This document shows, in pieces, positions 49,658-59,368 of a stretch of 64,000 nt of DNA. The notes beneath the pieces were generated by a model that worked only from the letters and a program-made list of their open reading frames with translations, did not search any database and had not been told where the DNA came from. Source of the DNA: Alphaproteobacteria bacterium (GTDB taxonomy: Bacteria > Pseudomonadota > Alphaproteobacteria > Caulobacterales > Parvularculaceae); assembly GCA_016125425.1 (NCBI GenBank), contig WGLT01000003.1:124001-188000 (forward strand), read 5' to 3'. The position numbers and the translations under genes are program-made. The stretch's first letter is position 1. Every line of letters begins with the position of its first letter.

Positions 49658-51553
49658 CTACTCCGCCGCCTGCGCCGCGCTCGGATAATTTTCGCGGATG
49701 GCGTCGAGAATTTCAGCGATCTTGAAAGGCTGGCCCGAAACCTTGTTGAGCGGAACGACGTCGACTTCGAGCTTGTCGCGCAGAAGCGTGGCGCATTGGC
49801 CCATATTCATTTCCGGCAAAAGAATACGTTCATAGCCGGCGAGCAGATCGCCGAGATTGGCGGGTAGAGGATTGAGCCAGCGCAGATGGATTTGCGCGAC
49901 GTCCAGCCCCTGTTTTCTCGCCGCCTCGACGGCCCGCCAAATGACGCCATGCGTCGATCCCCAGCCGACGACGACAAGCGGACCGCTCGACTCGCCCTGT
50001 TCGATACTCTGCGGCGCGATAAAACCAGCGACGGAAGCGACCTTCCGCGCCCGCATTTCCGACATGGCCTGATGATTTTTGGCGTCATAAGAGATATCGC
50101 CGGTTTCGATATCCTTTTCGAGCCCGCCGATGCGATGGGCGAGCCCTTTGACGCCGGGCGGGATCCATGGCCGGCCGAATGATTTCGAGTCACGTTTCCA
50201 GATCGCATGCTTCAGCGCCAACTGCTCGTCCGGGGTTGCGCCCGGCTCCGGGACTTTCGGCGGAGGATTGTGGGCGATCGGCTCGAAAGCCGCCATATCG
50301 GGAATCGCCCAAGGGCCTGCGGCGTTGGCTATATAACCGTCTGTCAGCAGAAAGACCGGAGTCATGTGACGTAGCGCAACGCGCGTCGCCTCAATCGCCG
50401 CATGGAAACAGTCGCCAGGATCAGAAGCGGCGATCACCGGGATAGGCGCATCCGCGTTTCGGCCATAGACGGCTTGATAGAGATCCGACTGCTCCGTTTT
50501 CGTCGGAAGACCCGTTGACGGGCCGCCGCGCTGTGAATTGACGATGACAAGCGGCAATTCAACCGCGACGGCGAGACCGATCGCTTCTGTTTTCAGCGCG
50601 ATGCCCGGGCCCGACGAGGACGTGACGCCGATGGCGCCGCCATAGGACGCGCCGATCGCCGCGCAGGCGGCCGCGATCTCGTCTTCGGCCTGGAATGTCG
50701 CAACGCCAAGCTCAGGCATCTTTGACAGGTGATGAAGCAGGGGCGAAGCCGGCGTGATGGGGTAGGATGCGAACAGGATCGGCTTGCCAGCCAGTTCTCC
50801 CGCTGCGGCCAATCCGAGAGCCAGCGCCTCAGCGCCCGTGATGGAGCGATAATCGCCAGCCGCCATCGGCGCAGCGCCCACTTCAAATTGCGGGATTTCG
50901 GCTGAGAGCTCGGCGGACTCTGCAAAGGCATGACCTGCATTCAGGGCGGCGAGGTTGCCGGTCAGCACTTGCGGCGCCTTTGCAAACTTCCGCCGGATCC
51001 ACGCCTCGATTGGCGCCCGATCGCGTCCGAACATCCAAAGGACGGCCCCCAAGGCCCAGAAGTTTTTGCATTGTTCTGAATCGCGGCGGCTCAGACCGGA
51101 ATTTTTCACCGCTTCGAGCGTCTGCGACTTGATCGGAATCTCGATAACCTGAAACTCGGCGAGTTCGCCTGTCGAGCGCGGATCAGCCTTGATATTCGCT
51201 TTGGCGAAATTGCGCTCGTTAAATTCATCCGTATTGAGAATGATCAGCGCGCCTTTCGGCAGAATCGGCAGATTCACCTTGAGCGCCGCTGGATTAAAGG
51301 CGACGAGCACGTCCGGCGCGTCGCCCGCGGTGGCGATTCGGCGCGAGCCGAGGTTAATCTGGAACGCCGAAACGCCGAATGTCGTACCTACGGGCGCGCG
51401 GATTTCAGCGGGAAAATCGGGAAAGGTCGCAAAGTCCGAACCCGCAAGCGCGGTCGACTCCGCGAATTGGCTCCCCAAGAGTTGAACGCCGTCGCCGGAG
51501 TCGCCGGCGAAACGCACGACTATCGAGTGTCCGTTAGGGGTGATTTTAGTCAT
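49658..51553 (-). CDS. korA: 2-oxoacid:acceptor oxidoreductase subunit alpha (gamma-alpha fusion, KorA-like)
   Basis: N-terminal gamma part VRFAGDSGDGVQLLGSQF; alpha part GNLAALNAGHAFAESAEL..., YPITPASPLLHHLSK, TSSSGPGIALKTEAIGLAV; ATG 51553. Confidence 0.93.
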   Translation of the reverse strand: MTKITPNGHSIVVRFAGDSGDGVQLLGSQFAESTALAGSDFATFPDFPAEIRAPVGTTFGVSAFQINLGSRRIATAGDAPDVLVAFNPAALKVNLPILPKGALIILNTDEFNERNFAKANIKADPRSTGELAEFQVIEIPIKSQTLEAVKNSGLSRRDSEQCKNFWALGAVLWMFGRDRAPIEAWIRRKFAKAPQVLTGNLAALNAGHAFAESAELSAEIPQFEVGAAPMAAGDYRSITGAEALALGLAAAGELAGKPILFASYPITPASPLLHHLSKMPELGVATFQAEDEIAAACAAIGASYGGAIGVTSSSGPGIALKTEAIGLAVAVELPLVIVNSQRGGPSTGLPTKTEQSDLYQAVYGRNADAPIPVIAASDPGDCFHAAIEATRVALRHMTPVFLLTDGYIANAAGPWAIPDMAAFEPIAHNPPPKVPEPGATPDEQLALKHAIWKRDSKSFGRPWIPPGVKGLAHRIGGLEKDIETGDISYDAKNHQAMSEMRARKVASVAGFIAPQSIEQGESSGPLVVVGWGSTHGVIWRAVEAARKQGLDVAQIHLRWLNPLPANLGDLLAGYERILLPEMNMGQCATLLRDKLEVDVVPLNKVSGQPFKIAEILDAIRENYPSAAQAAE

Positions 51554-51644
51554 AGGCTCCCGCCATGCGCGGCGACCCGCGCGTCGCCCTTTACGCTGGC
51601 GATTGGCGAAACCGTCAGCAATTGCAACCAAAAATGGGCCAGGG

Positions 51645-51665
51645 CCTTAGCCCTTAGCCCTTAGC
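51645..51665. repeat. Three perfect tandem copies of CCTTAGC
   Basis: CCTTAGC x3 at 51645-51651, 51652-51658, 51659-51665, between divergent korA and transaldolase-family gene. Confidence 0.85.
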
Positions 51666-51749
51666 CTGAACCGAGACCACATATCTCAAGCTCAGATGAG
51701 ACATACAAGACCCTTCTTGCGCGCCTGCGGGATGCGGGCTGGAGCTCCC

Positions 51750-51785
51750 ACGCGCCCTCAAAGCGGCCTTGCCGCGAGGGCGCGT
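51750..51785. repeat. Large inverted repeat/hairpin in the korA/transaldolase divergent region
   Basis: ACGCGCCCTC-aaa-GCGGC-CTT-GCCGC-GAGGGCGCGT: 10-bp outer and 5-bp inner stem. Confidence 0.75.
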
Positions 51786-51842
51786 TCGCATTAGGCCAAA
51801 AGGCGTAACTTCAGCCGGCCTCAAGGGTCGCAGGGGCTCTTT

Positions 51843-52496
51843 ATGAAATTCTTCCTCGACACCGCAGACATCGCAGAAATCAGGGATCTGGTCCCGACGG
51901 GCCTCGTTGACGGGGTCACCACCAATCCGAGTCTTGTCATGAAGTCGGGCCGGGATTTCCGAGAGGTAATCGCGGAGATTTGCGCCGTCGTGGCCGGGCC
52001 GGTGAGCGCAGAGGTCACCGCCGTTGAGGCCGGACCCATGATCGCCGAGGGCAAGTCGCTGGCGAAGATCGCCAAAAACGTGACCGTGAAACTGCCTTTG
52101 ACGATCGAGGGGCTGAAAGCCTGCCGCGCGCTCGTCGATGACGGCGTCAAGACCAATGTCACGCTCTGCTTCTCGGCCAACCAAGCCCTTCTTGCGGCGA
52201 AAGCAGGGGCGACCTTCGTATCGCCATTCATCGGGAGGCTGGACGATACGGGCTTCGAGGGGATGGAGCTCATTCGGGAGATTCGCGCGATTTACGATAA
52301 TTACGACTTCCGCACCGAGATTCTCGCCGCATCCATTCGTTCGCCCCTGCATGTTCGAGACGCCGCGCTCGCCGGCGCCGACGTCGCGACAGCGCCGCCG
52401 GCTGTAATCAAGGCACTCGCCAATCACCCGCTGACCGACAAGGGCCTAGCCGCATTCCTCGCCGATTGGGCGAAGACAGGACAGAAAATCCTCTGA
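51843..52496 (+). CDS. Transaldolase family / fructose-6-phosphate aldolase
   Basis: [16 protein letters not shown]...[65 protein letters not shown]. Confidence 0.95.
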   Translation: MKFFLDTADIAEIRDLVPTGLVDGVTTNPSLVMKSGRDFREVIAEICAVVAGPVSAEVTAVEAGPMIAEGKSLAKIAKNVTVKLPLTIEGLKACRALVDDGVKTNVTLCFSANQALLAAKAGATFVSPFIGRLDDTGFEGMELIREIRAIYDNYDFRTEILAASIRSPLHVRDAALAGADVATAPPAVIKALANHPLTDKGLAAFLADWAKTGQKIL

Positions 52497-52509
52497 TCGA
52501 TCTGCAGAG

Positions 52510-53493
52510 ATGTCCACTCTTGAAAACAGGCCGGCGTTGCTTTGCGCGTTTGAATTGCGCGCTGGCGCGGCGCGGCGCATCAAGTGGGAGGACGTCGATT
52601 CCGGTCTTTCGCCGGACGACGGCTATCTGTGGATTGCTCTCAATCGTCACAGCCCGGATACGCGGTCATGGCTCAACGGGAGCGGGCTGCCCAAGCTCGC
52701 GGTCTCGGCTCTTCTCGCCGAAGAGACGCGGCCTCGCCTTCTCCATGTCGGCGGCGGGATGGTCATCAATCTGCGGGGCGTAAATCTCAATCCGGGCGCC
52801 GCGCCTGAAGACATGGTTTCCGTTCGGCTTTGGCTTGACCGGAACCGGGCGATCTCAGTGCAGCTCCGCCCGCTGCGGGCCGTATTAGATACTGAACGAC
52901 AGCTTGAGAAAGGGATCCTGTCGCCGCAAAGCGTCGGCGCATTTGTGGCGTCGTTGGTGTCGTCACTGATCGATCGCATGGAGCCTGTCATCCGCGAATA
53001 CGCAGAGAAGATCGATCACCTCGAAGAGGAGAGCATCGAGACGGCCGGCGCCGAATTGCGCCTCCGTCTCGGCCGAATTAGGCGGGACGCGATCATTCTT
53101 CGTCGATATATAGCTCCGCAACGGGATCTGCTCCTTTCTTTGAGCGCGGACCAGAATGCGCCATTTGACGACCGCGACCGTCTCGACTTGCGAGAAAACG
53201 CCGACCGAGTGACGCGGTTTGTCGAAGAGCTCGACGCCGTGCGAGATCGCGCTTCGGTGGTCAATGATCAGCTGGTCGACAAACGCGCGGAAGAGATGAA
53301 CCGCAACATGCTATTGTTATCGGTCGTCGCGGCCATATTCCTTCCGCTGTCCTTCATAACCGGCCTTCTTGGCGTCAACGTGGCTGGCATACCCGGGGCG
53401 AGCAGCCCTTATGCGTTCGCGATCCTCGTGGGGCTCATGCTAATCCTTGCGCTTGGGCTGGTGACGTATTTCATGCGAAAGAAATGGTTGTAG
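52510..53493 (+). CDS. CorA-superfamily cation transporter, ZntB-like
   Basis: C-terminal TM pair with TGLLGVNVAGIPGASSPYAF; soluble N-terminal domain with IDRMEPVIREYAEKIDHLEEE. Confidence 0.9.
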   Translation: MSTLENRPALLCAFELRAGAARRIKWEDVDSGLSPDDGYLWIALNRHSPDTRSWLNGSGLPKLAVSALLAEETRPRLLHVGGGMVINLRGVNLNPGAAPEDMVSVRLWLDRNRAISVQLRPLRAVLDTERQLEKGILSPQSVGAFVASLVSSLIDRMEPVIREYAEKIDHLEEESIETAGAELRLRLGRIRRDAIILRRYIAPQRDLLLSLSADQNAPFDDRDRLDLRENADRVTRFVEELDAVRDRASVVNDQLVDKRAEEMNRNMLLLSVVAAIFLPLSFITGLLGVNVAGIPGASSPYAFAILVGLMLILALGLVTYFMRKKWL

Positions 53494-54749
53494 CAACGGG
53501 CCGCCCAGGCATGCACGGTTACGTTATTAACCCTCCGCCGACGCCGAAGGTCGACATCATCGGCGGGGGCTGGTTTCCGGTCCGGCGCATATTCTGTATT
53601 GGAAGAAATTTCGCGGACCATGTGCGCGAGATGGGCGGCGATCCGAAAGCGCAGCCGCCGGTCTTTTTTACAAAGCCGGCCGACGCGCTCGTCCCGAGCG
53701 GCGCGACAATCAGTTATCCGTTGGCGACCAAAAACCTTCACTACGAAGGCGAACTCGTGGTGGCGTTAGCCGACGGAGGATCGAATATCGACGTGACGGA
53801 AGCTGAGCGGCTCGTTTTCGGATTTGCCGCTGGTTGCGACCTGACGCGCCGCGATCTTCAAGCGGCGGCGAAGCAAGCCGGCGCGCCCTGGGACGCCGCC
53901 AAAGGCTTCGATCGCTCCGCGCCTGTCGGCCCGATTATGCGCGCCGCTCTTGTTATGCTTGAGAATGCGCGATTGACCCTTTGGGTGAACGGCCAAGTGC
54001 GGCAGGACGCAGCGCTTGCCGACATGGTCTGGAGCGTTCCGGAGATCATCGCCGCCCTGTCGCGGCAATTCGAGCTGAGGGCCGGCGACCTGATTTACGC
54101 CGGCACGCCGTCCGGCGTCGGTCCGCTGGTCGTCGGCGATGACGTCGCCGTTAAAATCGGCGATTTGCCTTTGCTCGAATTTCATATCGCCGCCTCAGAA
54201 GCGGCGTCGAGCCGGAGTGCAAATGCGGTGAAAGGCGCCGCACACCAGACCCAAAGCATAGCGCCAAGTGCGGAGGAAAAAGCTCGACGCTATCGCGAGG
54301 CCTCCCAGGAAATCGCCGCCGTCATTGAAGGCGAGACCAATCTTATTGCGCGCATGGCGAGCGTCTCGAACATACTCCACCATCGGTTCGAATATTATTA
54401 TTGGACTGGATTTTATCTCGTCGACAGCCACAAGACGGATGAACTTGTCATCGGCCCATACCAGGGAACGCTCGGCTGCCTCAGGATTCCGTTCGGGCAG
54501 GGGGTTTGCGGCGCCGCCGCCCAGCGGCGGGAGACGATCGTCGTCGAGGATGTCCTGCAATTCGCCGGGCATATTGCATGCGATCCCCGGTCAAGATCGG
54601 AGATCGTCATTCCGGTATTCGACTCTGGCGGACGCCTCATCGCCGTTTTCGACGTAGACAGCGACCGCAAGGCGATGTTCGATGAGGCGGACCGCAGGGG
54701 GCTCGAGGCGATTATGCGTCAGAGCTTTGCGCTTGCGTCGATGCGCTGA
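53484..54749 (+). CDS. Fumarylacetoacetate-hydrolase-family domain fused to free methionine-(R)-sulfoxide reductase (GAF) domain
   Basis: FAH: IFCIGRNFADHVREMG...PPVFFTKPADALVP...LHYEGELVVAL; fRMsr: WTGFYLVDS...LVIGPYQGTLGCLRIPFGQGVCGAAAQRRETIVVEDV..FAGHIACDPRSRSEIVIPV. Confidence 0.9.
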   Translation: MVVATGRPGMHGYVINPPPTPKVDIIGGGWFPVRRIFCIGRNFADHVREMGGDPKAQPPVFFTKPADALVPSGATISYPLATKNLHYEGELVVALADGGSNIDVTEAERLVFGFAAGCDLTRRDLQAAAKQAGAPWDAAKGFDRSAPVGPIMRAALVMLENARLTLWVNGQVRQDAALADMVWSVPEIIAALSRQFELRAGDLIYAGTPSGVGPLVVGDDVAVKIGDLPLLEFHIAASEAASSRSANAVKGAAHQTQSIAPSAEEKARRYREASQEIAAVIEGETNLIARMASVSNILHHRFEYYYWTGFYLVDSHKTDELVIGPYQGTLGCLRIPFGQGVCGAAAQRRETIVVEDVLQFAGHIACDPRSRSEIVIPVFDSGGRLIAVFDVDSDRKAMFDEADRRGLEAIMRQSFALASMR

Positions 54750-55293
54750 CTTCGGCGGAAGACGGCTGCGCGTGATGAGCTGACTGGCCGCCGCCTCTGC
54801 TCATGGCGAACTTCGCCTGCTCTATCGCTTTTCGCAGCTTTATCGGATGGTCGATGCTCGGCAGTTTGATTACGCCGACTCCCGTGCCGTGAATGGTTAG
54901 ATGCCCGTAATTGAACAGACGTCCCCAAAAGGTCTGCTTGAGAGTAATCTCCTCAATATTCGTCAGGCTGACTTCCTGCGCGTTCCGGGATATGAGTCCC
55001 TTCTTGAAGACGAATCTGTAGGACGTAACGGCGATATCGGTCGTCGCCAGAAATATAAGCTGGTTGAGAAGGATGATTGATCCGACGCATGCGCCGAAAG
55101 CAGCGATCCACCAACCGGCCCCAAGGTCGGATGCGCTGAGATTCGAGCCGAACATCAAAGACAGATACATGATCAGCGGCGCGAGCCCGATGGCGAACCA
55201 GAGCACCGGAAAAAAGCTGTAGGTCCAGTTGAAATGCGCCACATAGAGAATCTTCTCGTTGCCCGCCAGCGTCTTTTCTACATAAGTCGCCAT
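54712..55293 (-). CDS. Bacterial PH-domain (YdbT-type) membrane protein
   Basis: Two TM segments then TTDIAVTSYRFVFKKGLISRNAQEVSLTNIEEITLKQTFWGRLFNYGHLTIHGTG; 3' end overlaps the convergent fusion gene by 38 bp. Confidence 0.88.
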   Translation of the reverse strand: MATYVEKTLAGNEKILYVAHFNWTYSFFPVLWFAIGLAPLIMYLSLMFGSNLSASDLGAGWWIAAFGACVGSIILLNQLIFLATTDIAVTSYRFVFKKGLISRNAQEVSLTNIEEITLKQTFWGRLFNYGHLTIHGTGVGVIKLPSIDHPIKLRKAIEQAKFAMSRGGGQSAHHAQPSSAEVSASTQAQSSDA

Positions 55294-55445
55294 TTCGACG
55301 ATCCCCTGCTCCCCATTCCCGTGTCAGCGCCTATATGCCTATATAAGGTCGCAGACGCCCTCGCGAAATGCGGACCGCGTTGAAACGACCGCCGCAGCGC
55401 GATAAGACGCCCCGCTGTTCCTTTTAAACCACGACCCAAACCAAA

Positions 55446-55476
55446 AAGGAGGGGGCGAACGCCCCCTGACCAAATG
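55446..55476 (+). promoter_or_regulatory. ettA translation initiation region with hairpin between Shine-Dalgarno and start codon
   Basis: AAGGAGG at 55446-55452; AGGGGGC-GAAC-GCCCCCT at 55450-55467; ATG at 55474. Confidence 0.55.
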
Positions 55477-57141
55477 GCCAAATATCAGTATATCTACTTC
55501 ATGCAGGGCCTGACAAAGGCCTATACGGGCGGAAAAAAAGTCTTAGAAAACATACATTTGCAGTTCTATCCGGACGCCAAGATCGGCGTGGTCGGCGTAA
55601 ACGGGTCGGGCAAGTCGACCCTTCTGCGCATTATGGCTGGCGTCGATAAGGAATTCAGCGGCGAGGCCTATGCGGCCGACGGCGCGAAGGTTGGGTATCT
55701 CGCCCAGGAGCCGCAACTCGATCCTACAAAGAACGTTTTTGAAAACGTCCTCGACGGAGTCAGTGAAATCAAGGCAAAGTTGGATGAATTCAACGCCGTA
55801 TCGATCGAACTTGGAGAAAACTACTCCGACGAACTCATGGAGCGGATGTCGAAACTTCAGGAAGAGATCGACGCTCTGGATGCTTGGGATATCGATTCAA
55901 AAGTCGAAATGGCCATGGAGGCGCTTCGTTGTCCGCCCGGCGACGTGAGCGTCGATAAACTTTCGGGCGGTGAGAAGCGCCGCGTTGCGTTGGCGCGGCT
56001 CCTGTTATCGAAACCGGATCTGCTTCTCCTTGACGAGCCGACTAACCATCTGGATGCGGAATCGGTCGCTTGGCTTGAACATCACTTGCGGGAATTTCCG
56101 GGCGCTGTGGTGCTTGTCACGCATGATCGCTATTTTCTGGATAACGTGACCGGATGGATTCTCGAGATCGATCGCGGGCGGGGCATCCCTTACCAAGGCA
56201 ATTACTCTTCGTGGGTCGATCAGAAGCGCAAGCGCCTCGAGCAAGAAGAACGCGAAGAAGCGAACAGGCGACGCGCGCTTGACCGCGAGGTCGACTGGAT
56301 CCGCGCCTCCCCCAAGGCGCGACAGGCGAAATCCAAGGCGCGGATCAGCGCTTATGAGGAACTGCTCGCAAAGGCGGGAAGAGAAGATATGGGACAGGCC
56401 CAAATCCAGATACCCCCGGGACCGCGATTGGGCGATGTGGTCATTGAGGCTGAACATCTCAAAAAAGGTTTCGGCGATCGACTTTTAATCGATGATCTCT
56501 CTTTCAGCCTGCCGCCTGGCGGAATCGTCGGCGTGATCGGCCCGAACGGAGCAGGCAAAACGACCCTCTTCCGGATGCTCACAGGTCAGGAAACGCCGGA
56601 CGGAGGCTCGTTGCGTGTCGGCGAGACTGTCAAGATGGGCTATGTGGACCAGAGCCGCGACAGTCTCGATCCGAACAAAAACGTTTGGGAAGAGATATCG
56701 GGCGGCCTCGACGTGATCACGCTCGGCAAGCGAGAGGTTCCGTCTCGCGCTTACGTCGGTTGGTTTAACTTCAAGGGCGGCGATCAGCAGAAGAAGGTCG
56801 GAAATCTGTCAGGCGGCGAGCGTAATCGCGTTCATCTCGCGAAGATGCTCGCCGAAGGCGCAAATCTTCTCCTTTTGGACGAACCGACCAATGACCTCGA
56901 TGTCGACACGCTTCGCGAACTTGAGCGAGCGCTCGAGGATTTCGCCGGCTGCGCCGTTATCATAAGCCACGACCGATGGTTCCTGGACCGAATTGCAACA
57001 CACATCCTCGCCTTTGAGGGCGACAGCCATGTGGAATGGTTTGAGGGGAATTTCGCGGATTATATGGAGGACAAGAAGCGCCGTCTCGGGCCCGATGCGG
57101 ATATTCCGCACCGGATCAAATACAAGCCGCTGACGCGTTAA
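55474..57141 (+). CDS. ettA: Energy-dependent translational throttle protein EttA (ABC-F)
   Basis: Tandem ABC domains: [65 protein letters not shown]; arm region; C-terminal [17 protein letters not shown]. Confidence 0.96.
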   Translation: MAKYQYIYFMQGLTKAYTGGKKVLENIHLQFYPDAKIGVVGVNGSGKSTLLRIMAGVDKEFSGEAYAADGAKVGYLAQEPQLDPTKNVFENVLDGVSEIKAKLDEFNAVSIELGENYSDELMERMSKLQEEIDALDAWDIDSKVEMAMEALRCPPGDVSVDKLSGGEKRRVALARLLLSKPDLLLLDEPTNHLDAESVAWLEHHLREFPGAVVLVTHDRYFLDNVTGWILEIDRGRGIPYQGNYSSWVDQKRKRLEQEEREEANRRRALDREVDWIRASPKARQAKSKARISAYEELLAKAGREDMGQAQIQIPPGPRLGDVVIEAEHLKKGFGDRLLIDDLSFSLPPGGIVGVIGPNGAGKTTLFRMLTGQETPDGGSLRVGETVKMGYVDQSRDSLDPNKNVWEEISGGLDVITLGKREVPSRAYVGWFNFKGGDQQKKVGNLSGGERNRVHLAKMLAEGANLLLLDEPTNDLDVDTLRELERALEDFAGCAVIISHDRWFLDRIATHILAFEGDSHVEWFEGNFADYMEDKKRRLGPDADIPHRIKYKPLTR

Positions 57142-57205
57142 GTTCGATCTTACTTTGCTTCGACGCAAATTCGTCTCGATGCGCTCCTCCCCCGAGCGAT
57201 GACAT

Positions 57206-57241
57206 AAAAAAAGCGGCCGGCAGATCGCCGGCCGCTTTGTC
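57206..57241. terminator. Bidirectional intrinsic terminator between ettA and the APC transporter gene
   Basis: A-run, AAAGCGGCCGGC-AGATC-GCCGGCCGCTTT; perfect 12-bp stem between convergent genes. Confidence 0.88.
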
Positions 57242-57259
57242 ATTTCGCTAGGTCCGAAT

Positions 57260-59041
57260 CTACTCTGCGGGTCCCGGCGTCAGGTGTCCCTTGGCGAGCT
57301 TCGAGAACCAGAATCCGTAACCGAAATATAGAAGGATCCCGATTATCAGATACCAGGTGAAGAATCCGCGGGCATGCGGATTCGTCATCAGGGACATCAA
57401 CAGGATGAAGCACATTGCAGTTCCCATTAACGGCGTTGACATCCTCAGGAGCGGCCTGAGGGGTTTGCGAAGAATGTACAGAAGCACAGTCAGCGCGACA
57501 GCCAATCCGGTGACGACGATCCAGGGCTCAGGAAGCGTGGGGAATTCTTCCAGAAGAAAGATCGAAACGACCGCGGCCAGGATCACGCCCAGGCTGATTA
57601 CGGAAAACCAGTCCGGCGTCGTGAACGGTCGATGCTCATGCGGATGGGTGATTCGAAGATAAATCACTGTCAGGCAGACGATCATGAATGCCGCCAGCGT
57701 GCCGACATTGGTCAGGTCCGCCAGCTTGTCGAGGGACATGAAGCCGGCAAACGCCGAAGCGATCACGCCGACGAAGAGAGTATTGATCCACGGCGTCTGG
57801 AATTTCTTGTGAACCGCCGCGAGCGGCGAAGGCAACAGCCCGTCACGCGCCATTGTATAAAAGATGCGCGTCTGACCGTAGACCAGCACCAGCATCACCG
57901 ACGACAGGCCGGCGATCGCTCCGATCTTAACGAGGACGGCAAACCATTTAAGGCCAATCTCATTGACCGCCAGCGCAATCGGCGCCGGATCATCAAGTTT
58001 TGCGTACGGAACGATTCCTACAAGAACGCCAGACGTCAAGATGTACAACACTGTGCAGATAATCAATGAGCCTAGAATGCCGATCGGCATGTCTCTGGCG
58101 GGATTTTTCGACTCCGCGCCTGCGGTCGAGACGGCCTCGAACCCGATATAGGCGAAAAAGATCACGGCCGCGCCATGGATAACGCCGCCGATGCCGTAGC
58201 GCGTCGAGCTATCGCCTGTGAAAATCGCAATGAATGCGTCATTGAGTTGTTGCAGGAAGCTGCGCGTTCCGCCGACTGCGCCAATGAGCGTACCGTCCGG
58301 CGTGACTTTCACCTCCGGCGGAATCAACGGCTGCCAAAGGCTAGTCTTCACATAGAAAAAGCCGATCACGATAAAGGCGATGACGACCGTCACTTTGATA
58401 AAAACAATGATATTGTTAACGGTTGCGGATTCCGAAATGCCGACAACGAGCAGCGCTGTGACTGCGACGATGCCGATGATCGCCGGCAGATTCGCCACAG
58501 CGGTTACGTGTTCTCCCGCCTGCGTGACAACATCGACGCCAGGCGCCGCCGTCAACACCGCGGGTATGTGAATGCCCACGTCATGCAGGAAACTGACGAC
58601 ATATCCTGACCAGCCGACCGCAACGGTCGACGCCGCGAGGCCGTATTCGAGAACCAGCAACAGCCCCATGATCCAAGCGGCGAACTCGCCCATCGAAACG
58701 TAAGAATAAGAATAGGCGGACCCTGAGACCGGCAGGAAAGACGCCAATTCCGCATAGCAAAGCGCAACGAAAGCGCACAGCGTTCCGGTGATAATGAATG
58801 AAATCATGATGCCCGGTCCGGCGTAAACGGCAGCGGCGCGCCCGGTCAGGACGAAGATGCCGGTGCCGATGATGCACCCGATGCCGAGAAGAACGAGGTT
58901 GATGGGTCCGAGCGTGCGTTTTAATTCGCCGCCTTCATATTCCGCCTGGACCTGCTCGATCGGTTTGCGTCGCGTGATCCCCGGCGTCGTTCGCGGCGGG
59001 GCTTGCTCTTTCGGCTGGGCGCCCAGGCTTTGTTGGCTCAT
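57260..59041 (-). CDS. APC-family amino acid permease
   Basis: LKRTLGPINLVLLGIGCIIGTGIFVLTG, SGSAYSYSYVSMGEFAAWIMGLLLVLEYGLA, FFAYIGFEAVSTAGAESKNPARDMPIGI. Confidence 0.95.
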   Translation of the reverse strand: MSQQSLGAQPKEQAPPRTTPGITRRKPIEQVQAEYEGGELKRTLGPINLVLLGIGCIIGTGIFVLTGRAAAVYAGPGIMISFIITGTLCAFVALCYAELASFLPVSGSAYSYSYVSMGEFAAWIMGLLLVLEYGLAASTVAVGWSGYVVSFLHDVGIHIPAVLTAAPGVDVVTQAGEHVTAVANLPAIIGIVAVTALLVVGISESATVNNIIVFIKVTVVIAFIVIGFFYVKTSLWQPLIPPEVKVTPDGTLIGAVGGTRSFLQQLNDAFIAIFTGDSSTRYGIGGVIHGAAVIFFAYIGFEAVSTAGAESKNPARDMPIGILGSLIICTVLYILTSGVLVGIVPYAKLDDPAPIALAVNEIGLKWFAVLVKIGAIAGLSSVMLVLVYGQTRIFYTMARDGLLPSPLAAVHKKFQTPWINTLFVGVIASAFAGFMSLDKLADLTNVGTLAAFMIVCLTVIYLRITHPHEHRPFTTPDWFSVISLGVILAAVVSIFLLEEFPTLPEPWIVVTGLAVALTVLLYILRKPLRPLLRMSTPLMGTAMCFILLMSLMTNPHARGFFTWYLIIGILLYFGYGFWFSKLAKGHLTPGPAE

Positions 59042-59368
59042 CTAATACTTCCCTCTAGGCCTGTTTCAGGCTTTGTCTTTCGCAGTTTCAGGACAAAACA
59101 ATACGCCCGCAGCTTACTCCCCCCTGCGACCGGCGAAAGAAATGCCCCGCTTACGTCCGTTGCAGACGCGATATGGCAGCGGAGAGTGGCCTAATTTCTC
59201 GAATTTGCAAGGGGGCCGAAGATCGACGTCAAGAGTGCGCTATGCAGACCTGCGGATAAAGCCGATCCTCGCGCAAAAGGAAACAAAACCGAAACATCCT
59301 AGCGTTTTGACGCATTAAAATGCGATCCGCCTCCTCCAGACGAAGGAGGGGAGCGAAATTCGACTTGC

